A DNA stretch of 64,000 nt from Lysobacter lycopersici (GTDB lineage Bacteria; Pseudomonadota; Gammaproteobacteria; Xanthomonadales; Xanthomonadaceae): positions 1,626,001 through 1,690,000 of the forward strand of contig NZ_CP041742.1 in NCBI RefSeq assembly GCF_007556775.1, written 5' to 3'. The notes below the pieces were generated by a model, which was not told where the DNA came from, did no database searches, and worked only from the letters and a program-made list of their open reading frames with translations. Position 1 is the first letter of the stretch, and each line of letters opens with the position of its first letter. Both the position numbers and the translations under genes were made by a program. Shown in pieces: positions 9,809 through 22,068 of this stretch.

Positions 9809-9863
9809 GGCGATTCCAGCGCGTGGGGAGCGCCGAGGATACGCAATCCGCGTCGATATCCCG

Positions 9864-11498
<1,635 letters not shown>

Positions 11499-11609
11499 GC
11501 TCCCCCCGTGCGGGCAGTGTCCGGCGAGCGGTGGCCCGCGGCAAGTGGCGCGGCGTGTTCGCCGGCCGCTGCGCTATCCTTGCGGGATCGATTCCCTGCT
11601 TCGATCGTG

Positions 11610-13583
11610 ATGCCTTCCGCCAACCGACATGCCGGCCATTACCGGCCCGACATCGATGGTTTGCGCGCGATCGCCATCCTTTCGGTGCTCGCCTTCCATG
11701 CATTCCCCGCCGCGTTGCCCGGCGGGTTCGTCGGCGTGGACGTGTTCTTCGTCATTTCGGGCTTCCTGATCACCGGACTGCTGCTCGACGACCTCGCCGT
11801 CGGCAGGTTCAGCCTCGTGGATTTCTACGCGCGCCGGATCCGGCGCATCTTCCCGGCGCTGATCGTCGTGCTTGCCGCGTGCCTGGGATACGGCTGGTTC
11901 GCGCTCAGGGCAGAGGTCTACGCCTTGCTCGGCGAGCACACCGCATGGGGGGCCGGGTTCGCCTCGAACCTGCTGCAATGGTCGGAAGTCGGGTACTTCA
12001 ATCCGGCGGGCATCCGCAAACCGCTGCTGCACCTGTGGTCGCTCGGGATCGAGGAGCAGTACTACCTGGTCTGGCCGCTGTTGCTGTGGTTGGCCTGGCG
12101 GTTGCCGCGGGGCCCGCAGATCGCGATCGGGCTGGTATTGGCCACTTCCCTGGTCCTGTGCCTGTACCTGTCGCGCGGTAACGCGGTGGCGGCGTTCTAT
12201 TCGCCCTACTCGAGGTTCTGGGAATTGGCGGCGGGCGCCATGCTCGCGATCCGGGCGCATCGGATGGCGGGCACTGTTGCGCCTCGCGCGATCCCGCTCG
12301 CGAACGCCGCGTCATTGGCAGGGCTGACGTTGATCGTCGCGGCGACCGTTTACATCCGCCAGAACCCGCCATACCCGGACTGGCGGGCCTTGCTCCCGGT
12401 GGCGAGCAGCGCATTACTGGTCGCCTCGGGGCCGGGCGGTTTCGTCAATCGCGCATTGCTGTCGCGGAAATGGATGGTCGGCATCGGCCTCGTCAGCTAC
12501 CCCCTTTATCTCTGGCACTGGCCGATCTTCGTATTCCAGAATTTCGCCCACGATGGCGACGTGTCGTGGCCACAGCGACTCGCCGGCCTAGCGCTGGCGT
12601 TCGTGCTGGCAATAGCGACTTTCTTCTTCATCGAGAAGCCGATCCGGTTCGGCATGCCCGCGCGGCGCAGCGCACCGGTGCTGTTCGCCGCCATGCTGGC
12701 GATCGGGCTGTGCGGCGCCGCGATCGCGCATTTCGACGGATTCCCCGCGCACTTCCGCGGCCCCGCGGCGCCCTACGGCGCATATCGCTTCGACTACCAC
12801 GCCGACGCCCGATCCCCGCAGTGCTGGCTGCCGCCCGGCAGCCGGGCCGATGCCTATGCGCCCGAATGCATCGACCCGGACAACGGGCAGCACCTGCCGC
12901 TCGTGCTGCTGTGGGGCGATTCGCATGCGGGCCGGCTGTATCCAGGCTTGCGCAAGATCGCCGACGGCCGTTTCCGCATCGCGCAATTCACGCGCAGCAG
13001 CTGCGCACCGAACTTCTGGACGTTCCACCCGCGCCGGAAGGTGGCGGTCTGCGCGGAGGGGAACATCCACGTCATGCGCGTGGTGCAGGAGCTGCACCCG
13101 GACGTGGTGGTGCTGTTCGCGTACTGGTCTGGCTGGAAGCCGCGCGCCATGGACCGCATCCTCCTGCCGACGGTGCATGCGCTGCGCCAGAACGGCGCGC
13201 GGCGCGTGATCGTGGTCGGGCCCGCGCCGGCATGGCGCTGGCCGTTGCCGAACATCCTGTTCCGCATGGCGCGCGAGCAGGACCGTGCGCCGCCGATGCG
13301 GATGAGCCAATCGATGGAGACGGACCGGGCGAGGATCGACGCCGACATGCGCGCGGCGATCGAGCGCCAGGGCGAAGCCGAATACGTCTCGGCGATGGAT
13401 GCCTTTTGCGATGCGCGGGGCTGCCTGACGCGCACGGGCCAGGACGCTTCCACGCTCACCACCTGGGACTACGGCCACCTGACCACGCACGGCGCCGAGT
13501 ACCTGGCCAGGCGACTGCCCCTGCCTCCCGCAACCGCCCCGGCTGCCGCAACGCCGGATGCGGCGCCTGCTACGATGCGCTAG
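11610..13583 (+). CDS. OafA-type acyltransferase with C-terminal SGNH domain (probable LPS/glycan O-acetyltransferase)
   Basis: 657 residues. The N-terminal half is an Acyl_transf_3 membrane domain with about ten segments. It begins YRPDIDGLRAIAILSVLAFH, which contains the R-x10-H motif (Arg19, His30), and continues with FFVISGFLITGLL and LWSLGIEEQYYLVWP. The C-terminal half is an SGNH domain with WGDSHAGRLYP and a DYGHLTTHG block near the end supplying Asp and His. Proteins of this type move acetyl groups across the inner membrane onto O-antigen or other glycans. No polysaccharide cluster is adjacent, so the acceptor is unknown. Confidence 0.9.
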   Translation: MPSANRHAGHYRPDIDGLRAIAILSVLAFHAFPAALPGGFVGVDVFFVISGFLITGLLLDDLAVGRFSLVDFYARRIRRIFPALIVVLAACLGYGWFALRAEVYALLGEHTAWGAGFASNLLQWSEVGYFNPAGIRKPLLHLWSLGIEEQYYLVWPLLLWLAWRLPRGPQIAIGLVLATSLVLCLYLSRGNAVAAFYSPYSRFWELAAGAMLAIRAHRMAGTVAPRAIPLANAASLAGLTLIVAATVYIRQNPPYPDWRALLPVASSALLVASGPGGFVNRALLSRKWMVGIGLVSYPLYLWHWPIFVFQNFAHDGDVSWPQRLAGLALAFVLAIATFFFIEKPIRFGMPARRSAPVLFAAMLAIGLCGAAIAHFDGFPAHFRGPAAPYGAYRFDYHADARSPQCWLPPGSRADAYAPECIDPDNGQHLPLVLLWGDSHAGRLYPGLRKIADGRFRIAQFTRSSCAPNFWTFHPRRKVAVCAEGNIHVMRVVQELHPDVVVLFAYWSGWKPRAMDRILLPTVHALRQNGARRVIVVGPAPAWRWPLPNILFRMAREQDRAPPMRMSQSMETDRARIDADMRAAIERQGEAEYVSAMDAFCDARGCLTRTGQDASTLTTWDYGHLTTHGAEYLARRLPLPPATAPAAATPDAAPATMR

Positions 13584-13613
13584 GGCCCATACGGCCGCGG
13601 ATCGGGGGAAAAC

Positions 13614-14555
13614 ATGCGCATCGGCATCGTCATCGATTCGGCCTGCGACCTGCCGGCGGACTTCATCGAACGCGAGCAGATCACCATCCTGCCGGTGACG
13701 GTGCAGATCGGCCAGGCCGTCCTCGCCGACATGCGCAACGAGGAAGCCACGCTCAACTTCCTCACCGGCGATACCGCCGCGCAGGCCTACAACGCCGACA
13801 CCACGCCCTACACCGTGCAGCAGGTGCACGACCTGTTCCTGTCCAAGCTGGTGCTGGACTACGACTACGTGTTCTGCATCACCACCACGCGTTCGCGCAG
13901 CGGCATCCACGACAACGCCGTGCAGGCCAGCTACACCATCCTCAACGAATACCGCCCGGCGCGGCAGGCGGCGGGCAACAACACGCCGTTCTCGCTGCGG
14001 GTGATCGACAGCCAGAACGTGTTTTCCGCGGTCGGCGTGCTCGCGGTGGAAGCGGCGCGGTTGCGCGCGGCCGGCGAAGGCGCGCCCAAGATCCGCGCGC
14101 GACTCGAGAACCTGGCGCTGCACACGCAGGGCTACATGGTGCCGCCGGACCTGCATTACCTGCGCAACCGCATCAAGAAGCGCGGAGACAAGAGCGTCAG
14201 CTTCCTCAGCGCCACGCTCGGCACCGCGCTGGACATCAAGCCGATCCTGCACTGCAACCGCGGCGAAACCGGGCCGGTCGGCAAGATCAAGGGCTTCGAG
14301 CCCGCGGCGGAAAAGCTGTTCGATTACGCCGGCAAGCGCGTGCGCGCCGGGTTGATGACCCCGACCATGGGCCTGAGCTTCGGCGGCGAACTCGAGGGCA
14401 TGCGCGCGCTGCCCGGCTACCAGCGCCTGATCGACACCTGCGCCGAACACAACGTCGAGGTGTTCGAAAGCGTGATGGGCCTGTCCGGCATGGTGAACGT
14501 CGGCAAGGGCGCGCTGGTGATCGGCTTCGCCGCCGAGAACGCGCCGTTCGCCTGA
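13614..14555 (+). CDS. DegV family protein (fatty-acid binding)
   Basis: 313 residues. The start MRIGIVIDSACDLP and the segments CITTTRSRSGIHDNA and VIDSQNVFSAVG match the DegV fold, whose members bind a fatty acyl chain; in Firmicutes the homologue FakB presents fatty acid to the kinase FakA. No FakA-like kinase is nearby, so a fatty acid kinase role cannot be assumed. A GGGGG-rich ribosome binding site lies just before the ATG. The preceding acyltransferase gene ends 30 bases upstream, so co-transcription is possible. Confidence 0.9.
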   Translation: MRIGIVIDSACDLPADFIEREQITILPVTVQIGQAVLADMRNEEATLNFLTGDTAAQAYNADTTPYTVQQVHDLFLSKLVLDYDYVFCITTTRSRSGIHDNAVQASYTILNEYRPARQAAGNNTPFSLRVIDSQNVFSAVGVLAVEAARLRAAGEGAPKIRARLENLALHTQGYMVPPDLHYLRNRIKKRGDKSVSFLSATLGTALDIKPILHCNRGETGPVGKIKGFEPAAEKLFDYAGKRVRAGLMTPTMGLSFGGELEGMRALPGYQRLIDTCAEHNVEVFESVMGLSGMVNVGKGALVIGFAAENAPFA

Positions 14556-14644
14556 TCGCACGGCGCGATCCCTCCATCCTTGACGCCATCGCCACGCCTG
14601 CGCCCGCAGGCTGGCATGCCATCGACACGCCGGAGCCGAAGCAC

Positions 14645-14989
14645 ATGCCGACTCGCTATTTCCTGCGCCTGCCGGACACCGCACATGCGCGCGGCGGCGA
14701 TCCCGAACTCGCATTCCGTTCGCAATCGGCGGAAGGAATGGCCACGGAACTGCAGGAAGCGTTGCGCAGCGACGCGTTGTTCCAACGCTGGCGCGCACGG
14801 CAGGACGACCCCGATGGCGTGGATCCGACACTGGGCGCGACGGATCCCGGCGCGAGCGTGCAGGGTTCGCAACACGACCTGCACGTCGAGCTGGTCGCCA
14901 CCACGTCGTTGTCAGGCAACCTGCTCAAGCAACGATTGCGCTGGCTCGCCGGCAGCGGTTGGGAACTGCGCGACGTGACCGCGGCGTGA
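14645..14989 (+). CDS. Conserved-looking hypothetical protein
   Basis: 114 residues starting MPTRYFLRLPDTAHARGGDP. I do not recognise the family. It is soluble, acidic in the middle (QDDPDGVDPTLGATDPGA) and ends with RLRWLAGSGWELRDVTAA. High GC and strong third-position G/C bias show that it is a real chromosomal gene. A GGAG sequence sits about nine bases before the ATG. It follows degV by 89 bases on the same strand. Confidence 0.65.
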   Translation: MPTRYFLRLPDTAHARGGDPELAFRSQSAEGMATELQEALRSDALFQRWRARQDDPDGVDPTLGATDPGASVQGSQHDLHVELVATTSLSGNLLKQRLRWLAGSGWELRDVTAA

Positions 14990-15180
14990 CGCCTGCGCTA
15001 CTGTCGTGGAGTGGCGATATCTATGCCTTCAAGTGAGTCACGATGATCATCGACGACCGGCCGTCGGTTGATGTTCGAGTCTGCTTGACCGTTTACTGAG
15101 CGCGGGTATGAAATCCCGAACGACCGGTGTGCAAAGCCCGGCCTGATGTCCATTGTCCCCGGCACTTCAGGAGCATCGTC

Positions 15181-16398
15181 ATGACGCGACTCACGAAACG
15201 GCACTTCATCGCACGCGCTATCGGATGCGCGCCGATTCTTCTCCTCGGCCTCGCGAACACGGCTTGGGCCACCTCGGACGTCCTCGTGTCCCCCGATGAC
15301 ATGAGCATTGTGGACATTGAGTTCGATACGGCCGGCCACAGTGCACGTTACGTCTACTGCCAACCTTTGGACGACGATGGCCCGGGCGAGCTGTACACAG
15401 GCAGGGTGAAACTGGATGGCTCCCTCACCGTGCCGACCGACATGGAAACGACCTGCGCATTCGTTGGCAACGGGCCTGAGTGGGGTCAGGATTCCAGCGG
15501 CACATTCGTCGTTTACATGGACTACAACGACGACGACCCGAACAATCCCGTACTCACGATCAGCTACATTCGCCCAGTCGGGATCGCGGCCTGGACGTCA
15601 CCGTTTCCAGTGAGCACCAGCCCCCTGGTGTTGGCATCGCGCAATGTGGTCTATCCCTCCCAGAATCCGAACCCGGGATCCGCGACGCGCGTGGTTTTCA
15701 TGGCGCAGCAGGCCAACAACCAACGGCTCATCACACAAGCGCTGGATGGCACATCTCGTTGTACCCCCCTGCCCACGAACACGACAGGCAACTTTCCGCG
15801 CTTCAGTTCGTACGAGAACTTCTTGATGTACACCAAGGTTCCGACCTCGGGTGGCACACGCGAGCTCTTCAAGGCGAACATGGATCTTGCAAATTGCCCC
15901 TCCACTCAGTTGACGACCGATGGCCTGGGCAAGAAGACCACCGCGTCTGCCTGGGCGGCGCCGGAACTCGCTGGGAGCGCGGTCTACGGCGTGCTGATGG
16001 ACGACAATAACGAAGCGACTCAGTACAAGGTCTACAGTGCCTCCGGCAGCAACGTCGTCTTAACTACGGTCGACAGCATGGATGGGAAAGCGTTCAGCTC
16101 CGTGGAAACCTTCCAGACGGGTACCTCCTCGTATCTTTTGTATGCCACCAAGAGTGGCGCTGGCACGGGCAACTCGAACATCTACGTCGCGAACCTTCAC
16201 CTCGACACTGGCCTCGTGACCCAGAAGAAGATGAGCAGCGACGACACGATGCTGCGCTCCGAACCGGAGGTTGGCTTCATGCCTCCGATTGACGGAAACC
16301 CTCCTCAACCTCGAATTTATTTCTCCGCCCACACCGATCCTGGCGCCGAAGATGATGTGTTGGCAGTCTATCGAACCGTCGAAACCGACCTGCCGTGA
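15181..16398 (+). CDS. Secreted protein of unknown function, probable beta-propeller-like repeats
   Basis: 405 residues with an export signal (basic N-terminus MTRLTKRH, hydrophobic core GCAPILLLGLANTAWA). The mature part has repeated short beta-type segments such as ARYVYCQPLDDDG, TRVVFMAQQ, FLMYTKVPT and SYLLYATKSG, like WD40/TolB-type extracellular propellers, but no family motif I can name. Composition is visibly less GC-rich than the neighbours. AGGAG precedes the ATG by eight bases. It stands alone between an orphan gene and the PP-loop ATPase gene, so it may have been acquired. Confidence 0.7.
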   Translation: MTRLTKRHFIARAIGCAPILLLGLANTAWATSDVLVSPDDMSIVDIEFDTAGHSARYVYCQPLDDDGPGELYTGRVKLDGSLTVPTDMETTCAFVGNGPEWGQDSSGTFVVYMDYNDDDPNNPVLTISYIRPVGIAAWTSPFPVSTSPLVLASRNVVYPSQNPNPGSATRVVFMAQQANNQRLITQALDGTSRCTPLPTNTTGNFPRFSSYENFLMYTKVPTSGGTRELFKANMDLANCPSTQLTTDGLGKKTTASAWAAPELAGSAVYGVLMDDNNEATQYKVYSASGSNVVLTTVDSMDGKAFSSVETFQTGTSSYLLYATKSGAGTGNSNIYVANLHLDTGLVTQKKMSSDDTMLRSEPEVGFMPPIDGNPPQPRIYFSAHTDPGAEDDVLAVYRTVETDLP

Positions 16399-16467
16399 CC
16401 CAAGCGAATCGTACCCCGTGACCTGCAGCGGGAATATTCCGAGTGCCAATGCGTTGATCGGCGGCTC

Positions 16468-17145
16468 ATGACGCCTGCGCTGCTGTCCTGGAGCGGTGGA
16501 AAGGATGCCGCATGGGCGTTGCATGCCCTGCGCCAGCGCGGCGAATTCGAGGTCGTCGGGCTGGTCACCACGATCACCGATGGCTACGAACGCATCTCGA
16601 TGCAGGGCATCCGCGTCGATGTGCTGCATGCGCAGGCGCAAGCGGCGGGCCTGCCGGTGATCGAGGCGTGGATCCCGCAACACACCGACAACGCGACTTA
16701 CGAAGCGAGCTTCGCGGATGCGCTGGAACGCGCGCGAGAACGCTGGCCCGGCATCGAGCGCATCGCCTTCGGCGACCTGTTCCTCGCCGACATCAAGGCA
16801 TGGCGCGAGGCGCTGTGCGCGCGGCTCGGCTGGACGCCGTTGTTCCCGCTATTCGGCAGCGACACGGCAAAGCTCGCGCGCGAGATGATCTCCGGCGGCC
16901 TGCGCGCGGATATTTGCTGCGTCGATGCCACGCAACTGGACACGGGTTTCGCCGGCCGCGCGTTCGACGAAGCCTTGTTGCGCGAGCTTCCGGACACCGT
17001 CGATCCCTGCGGCGAGAACGGCGAATTCCACACCTGCGCCTGCGCCGGGCCGATGTTCGACAAACCCCTCGACATCGAACGCGGCGAAATGGTGCTGCGC
17101 GACGGGCGCTTCGCCTACACCGATTTCACGCTCGCATCGCCGTAG
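16468..17145 (+). CDS. Dph6/DUF71-type PP-loop ATP pyrophosphatase (adenine nucleotide alpha hydrolase)
   Basis: 225 residues. The PP-loop LLSWSGGKDAAWAL at the N-terminus binds ATP, and a C-terminal NGEFHTCACAGPMF matches the conserved E-N-G-E-F-H-T motif of the family. Eukaryotic members amidate diphthine; bacteria lack diphthamide, so the bacterial substrate is unknown. The gene is followed after 69 bases by a small DUF6582-like gene. Confidence 0.85.
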   Translation: MTPALLSWSGGKDAAWALHALRQRGEFEVVGLVTTITDGYERISMQGIRVDVLHAQAQAAGLPVIEAWIPQHTDNATYEASFADALERARERWPGIERIAFGDLFLADIKAWREALCARLGWTPLFPLFGSDTAKLAREMISGGLRADICCVDATQLDTGFAGRAFDEALLRELPDTVDPCGENGEFHTCACAGPMFDKPLDIERGEMVLRDGRFAYTDFTLASP

Positions 17146-17214
17146 ACAGCTTCGCGAGCGACGCCTTCACCGCGACAGGCGCAAGCTCCCGGCACCCCGC
17201 GCAGGAGCAAGATC

Positions 17215-17466
17215 ATGTCCGAACTCGATGCCAGCCACCGCAATGCGCTCGACGACAGTGCGTTCGCGTTCCCGAAGGAACGCAAGATGCCGATCAACGA
17301 TGCCGAACACGTGCGCAATGCCGTTGCACGCTTCGACCAGGTGGAAGATGTCAGCGACGACGAACGCGACGCGGCGTGGAAACGCATCCTCGCCGCGGCC
17401 AGGAAGCACGACGTCGACGTGTCCGAGAAAAGCTGGCGCGAGCTCGGCAAGCCCGGTAGGCATTGA
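17215..17466 (+). CDS. Small DUF6582-like protein
   Basis: 83 residues: MSELDASHRNALDDSAFAFP then KERKMPINDAEHVRNAVARF, a pattern seen in short proteins annotated DUF6582 that carry a 'FAFPKERK-LPI-D-HVRNA' core. Predicted helical and soluble. AGGAG lies eight bases before the ATG. Function unknown. It converges with fghA, leaving only 15 bases between stops. Confidence 0.75.
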   Translation: MSELDASHRNALDDSAFAFPKERKMPINDAEHVRNAVARFDQVEDVSDDERDAAWKRILAAARKHDVDVSEKSWRELGKPGRH

Positions 17467-17481
17467 TCCTTCACGTGACCG

Positions 17482-18312
17482 CTACGCCCGCAATGCGCGG
17501 GCATGGTGGGCAATGTGCTCGCCGACGAAACTGGCGATGAAGTAGTAGCTGTGGTCGTAGCCGGGCCGCATGCGCAGGTCGAGCGGATGGCCGGCGGCCG
17601 CGCAGGCATCGACCAACAGTTGCGGCTTCAATTGCGTTGCGAGGAATTCGTCGGCCTCGCCCTGGTCGACCAGCAGTGGCAGTTTTTCCGTCGTGGATTT
17701 CACCAGACTGGTCGCGTCGTACTGCTTCCACGCCCCGCGGTCGTCGCCGAGGTAGGCGGAAAACGCTTTCTCGCCCCACGGCACTTGCGACGGCGCGACG
17801 ATCGGCGAGAACGCAGAAACACTGCGATAACGTCCCGGATTGCGTAGCGCCGCGACCAGCGCACCGTGGCCGCCCATCGAATGCCCGCTGATCGCACGCG
17901 CGCTCGTGATCGGGAAATGCGCTTCGACCAGCGCCGGCAATTCGTCGACCACGTAGTCGTACATGCGGTAATGCGCGGACCACGGCGATTGCGTGGCATT
18001 GACGTAAAAACCCGCGCCTTTGCCGAGGTCGTAACCGTCGGCATCGGCGACATCGTCGCCGCGCGGACTGGTGTCCGGCGCGACGATGACGATGCCGTGT
18101 TCCGCCGCGTAACGCTGCACACCGGCCTTGGTGACGAAGTTCTGTTCCGTGCAGGTCAGGCCCGAGAGCCAGTACAACGCCGGCACCGGGCCGTCCTGCG
18201 CCTGCGGCGGCAGGAACAGCCCGAACTTCATGTCGCAATCGAGAGTGTGCGAACGATGCGACCAGACTTCCTGGGTTCCGCCGCAGCAGGCGTGCGATTC
18301 GATCTTCTGCAT
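17482..18312 (-). CDS. fghA: S-formylglutathione hydrolase
   Basis: 276-residue alpha/beta hydrolase (esterase D family) that completes glutathione-dependent formaldehyde oxidation by cleaving S-formylglutathione to formate. The nucleophile is Ser145 in ISGHSMGGHGA; Asp in LLVDQGEADEF and His in PGYDHSYYFI complete the triad. N-terminal LFLPPQAQDGPVPALYWLSG and LTCTEQNFV are typical. It is the third gene of adhC-gfa-fghA, 38 bases after gfa, with a palindrome in the gap. Confidence 0.95.
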   Translation of the reverse strand: MQKIESHACCGGTQEVWSHRSHTLDCDMKFGLFLPPQAQDGPVPALYWLSGLTCTEQNFVTKAGVQRYAAEHGIVIVAPDTSPRGDDVADADGYDLGKGAGFYVNATQSPWSAHYRMYDYVVDELPALVEAHFPITSARAISGHSMGGHGALVAALRNPGRYRSVSAFSPIVAPSQVPWGEKAFSAYLGDDRGAWKQYDATSLVKSTTEKLPLLVDQGEADEFLATQLKPQLLVDACAAAGHPLDLRMRPGYDHSYYFIASFVGEHIAHHARALRA

Positions 18313-18332
18313 GCCTAGTCCATGCGGCTCGT

Positions 18333-18350
18333 GGCGGGCCAAGGCCCGCC
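18333..18350. repeat. Perfect 8-bp-arm palindrome between gfa and fghA
   Basis: GGCGGGCC-AA-GGCCCGCC. With the flanking TAG-G on one side it resembles the REP-like unit (GTAGGGCGGGCC...GGCCCGCC) widespread in xanthomonad genomes. The gfa stop codon TAG directly abuts the repeat. On the mRNA it would be a tight hairpin that could separate expression of gfa and fghA. Confidence 0.8.
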
Positions 18351-18920
18351 CTACAACACGCCGTTGCGCTTCGCGACGTGGGTGGAAATCGCATCCATCA
18401 GCGTCGGGTTGAGCGCGTCGTAGGGGGGCAGGCCGAGTTCGGCCAGGCGCGCGCGCACGCCATCCATCTGTTCGGGCTTCGCGCCGCCGCCCTCGATGAT
18501 GGAGGACACGAACGCGGCAAAGCGCGGTTCCTCCCAGCCCTGCTGCGGCGAGAGTTCGGTGTGGATGAAGTCGAGGCCGAAGAAGGGATGATCCTTGTTC
18601 TCGATGCGGCCGTACATGTGCGTGCCGCAGTCCTTGCAGGCATGGCGCTGGATCGTCGCCTTCTCGTCGACGACGGCGAGCTTGCCCTCGTTGGCGGTGA
18701 CGCTGAGCTTGTCGCGTGGCACCACGCCGACCACCGAGAACGCGGCGCCTTCCGGCTTCCAGCACTTGGTGCAACCGCAGGCGTGGTTGTGCGCGACGTT
18801 ACCGTCGATCTTCACTTCGACCTTGTCGCTGGCGCAATTGCATTGCAGCGTGCCGCCGGCGAAACCGGTCGCGCCCTTCTTCACGCCGTTGTCGATGGAT
18901 GGATGTATCGAGATTGCCAT
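18351..18920 (-). CDS. gfa: S-(hydroxymethyl)glutathione synthase
   Basis: 189-residue zinc enzyme that promotes condensation of formaldehyde with glutathione. It carries [28 protein letters not shown] and [15 protein letters not shown], the cysteine sets of the Gfa fold, and has full family length with the C-terminal [18 protein letters not shown] region. The start [12 protein letters not shown] matches the family. It lies 59 bases after adhC on the same strand. Confidence 0.95.
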   Translation of the reverse strand: MAISIHPSIDNGVKKGATGFAGGTLQCNCASDKVEVKIDGNVAHNHACGCTKCWKPEGAAFSVVGVVPRDKLSVTANEGKLAVVDEKATIQRHACKDCGTHMYGRIENKDHPFFGLDFIHTELSPQQGWEEPRFAAFVSSIIEGGGAKPEQMDGVRARLAELGLPPYDALNPTLMDAISTHVAKRNGVL

Positions 18921-18979
18921 CGTTCCTCTCCTTCGCGTTGCGGTGGGAACGTCGCACGCATGCCGCGCGCGGCGCGAAC

Positions 18980-20152
<1,173 letters not shown>

Positions 20153-20204
20153 TTATCCCCGGCCGCGCCCGTTCCTCGATGGAAAGTCCCCCGGGGGAAC
20201 CGCC

Positions 20205-21866
20205 ATGTCCCGCCACGCCGCCGCCGTCTTCGCGATCGTCCTGCTGCTCGCCGCATGCAAGGCCCCGCAACCCGTGGCCGAAGCCGCGCCGCCCCCGGCC
20301 GGGCCGAAGCTGTTCGACAGCTTCGGCGACCTGCACCGCGATATCGGGACGAAAGTACCGGCCGCGCAACGCTACTTCGACCAGGGCCTGCGCATGGCCT
20401 ACGGTTTCAACCACGAAGCCGCCGGACGTTCCTTCGCCGAAGCCGCGCGACTCGATCCCGATTGCGCGATGTGCTGGTGGGGGCAGGCGCTGGTGCTGGG
20501 GCCGAACATCAACCTGGCGATGCAACCCGAGGCGAACCAGCCCGCGTTCGAATTCTCGCGCCGCGCCGCCGCGCTCGCCGCGCACGCGACGCCGGCCGAT
20601 CGCGCGCTGATCGAAGCCTTGCAGGCGCGCTATGCCGATCCCGCGCCGGACGACCGCAAGCTTCTCGACAAGGCCTACGCGGACGCGATGGCCAAGGCCG
20701 TCGCGCAATTCCCACGGGACGACGACGCGGCGACGTTGTACGCCGAGGCGCTGATGGACCTCACGCCCTGGTCCTACTGGACCGCGCAAGGCCAGCAGAC
20801 CGAATACACGCCGCGCATCATCGGCGAACTCGAACGCGTGCTCGCGCGCAACCCGCGCCACATCGGCGCGATGCATTACTACATCCACGCCACCGAGGCT
20901 TCGCCGAACCCGCAACGCGCCGAACCCTACGCCGACGCGCTGGCCGCGCTCGCGTCCGGTTCCGGCCACCTTGTACACATGCCGGCGCACACCTACATCC
21001 GCCTCGGCCGCTACCACGACGCGACGCTGACCAATTTCGCCGCGACTACCGCGGACAAGGCGTTCCTGTCGTTCTGCCGCGGAACCAACGGCGTGTACCC
21101 GCTCGGCTACGTGCCGCACAACTGGCATTTCGCGACGATGACCGCGAGCCTGACCGGTTCGCGCACGCTGGCCTTGCGCGCGGCGGAGCAAACCGCGCAG
21201 CGCGCCGACCGCGACAAGATGGGCGTGCCGCCGCTGGAAGCGATGCAACTGTTCGTGATCACGCCGCTGTTCACCCAGGTGCGTTTCGGCGAATGGGACG
21301 CGATCCTCGCGCAGGCCGAACCGCCGTCAACGCTGCCGTTCCCGACCGCGGTCTGGCATTTCGCGCGCGGCATGGCCTACACCCGCACGAACAAGGCAGC
21401 GGAGGCGCAGCGCGAACTCGATGCCCTGCACGCGATCGCGATCGACCCGGCCACGGCGAAAATCAGCTTCCTCGACATCAACCACGCCGATGGCCTGCTG
21501 GGCGTGGCCGACGCCTTGCTGCGCGGCGAACTGTTGCGCGCGCAGGGCCAGGACCGCTCGGGCATCTCGGCCCTGCACGATGCGGTCGCCGCCGAGGACA
21601 AACTCAACTACAACGAACCCGCCGACTGGCCGTTGCCGACGCGCTGGTACCTCGGCGCGGCGTTGCTGGAAGCCGGTGATGCACGCGGCGCGGCGGAAGC
21701 CTATCGCCAGGACCTCAAGACCTATCCTGACAATGGCTGGTCGCTGTTCGGCCTGGCGCAGGCGCAACGCAAGCTCGGCGACGCGGCCGGCGCCGCCGAC
21801 AGCGAGCGCCGCTACAAGCTCGCGTGGCAGTGGGCGGATGCGCCGTTGGTGGCGTCGCGGTATTGA
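20205..21866 (+). CDS. TPR-containing lipoprotein
   Basis: 553 residues. Lipoprotein signal MSRHAAAVFAIVLLLAACK with lipobox LAAC (Cys18). The rest is helical with TPR-like pairs (YFDQGLRMAYGFNHEAAGRSF, AYRQDLKTYPDNGWSLFGLAQ) plus conserved-looking stretches AMCWWGQALVLGPNIN and HLVHMPAHTYIRLGRY, which recur in a family of bacterial TPR proteins of unknown function. It is divergent from adhC. Probable periplasmic or outer-membrane-associated protein; no enzymatic role can be assigned. Confidence 0.85.
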   Translation: MSRHAAAVFAIVLLLAACKAPQPVAEAAPPPAGPKLFDSFGDLHRDIGTKVPAAQRYFDQGLRMAYGFNHEAAGRSFAEAARLDPDCAMCWWGQALVLGPNINLAMQPEANQPAFEFSRRAAALAAHATPADRALIEALQARYADPAPDDRKLLDKAYADAMAKAVAQFPRDDDAATLYAEALMDLTPWSYWTAQGQQTEYTPRIIGELERVLARNPRHIGAMHYYIHATEASPNPQRAEPYADALAALASGSGHLVHMPAHTYIRLGRYHDATLTNFAATTADKAFLSFCRGTNGVYPLGYVPHNWHFATMTASLTGSRTLALRAAEQTAQRADRDKMGVPPLEAMQLFVITPLFTQVRFGEWDAILAQAEPPSTLPFPTAVWHFARGMAYTRTNKAAEAQRELDALHAIAIDPATAKISFLDINHADGLLGVADALLRGELLRAQGQDRSGISALHDAVAAEDKLNYNEPADWPLPTRWYLGAALLEAGDARGAAEAYRQDLKTYPDNGWSLFGLAQAQRKLGDAAGAADSERRYKLAWQWADAPLVASRY

Positions 21867-21877
21867 TCTATTTTTCC

Positions 21878-22062
21878 TCTCCCCTTGTGGGGTGAGCGGG
21901 GCTTTCGAGCGGCTTGAGCCGCGAGCCCGTGAACGCCGGTTGGCTTGCAGGCCAACCGGCCGGGGCGTGATGCCGCGTAGCGGCAGGAAAGGGGAAAACC
22001 CCGCGAATTCCTTCACCCTCTCCCGGCCTGCGGCCACCCTCTCCCTTCAAGGGAGAGGGAAA
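21878..22062. repeat. Intergenic region with CCCTCTCC-type inverted repeats
   Basis: The gap between the TPR lipoprotein gene and gshA (convergent) contains GC-rich hairpins: GGTTGGCTTGCAGGCCAACC at 21938-21957 and CCCTCTCCC-TTCAA-GGGAGAGGG at 22037-22059. The last resembles repeats at 32586-32690 and 61812-61935. It may help terminate transcription from both sides, but no long T-run follows. Confidence 0.7.
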
Positions 22063-22068
22063 AGCTAA

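Noticed and set aside
22037..22059. CCCTCTCCC hairpin as an intrinsic terminator
   Set aside because: No U-run follows on either strand; listed as a repeat instead.
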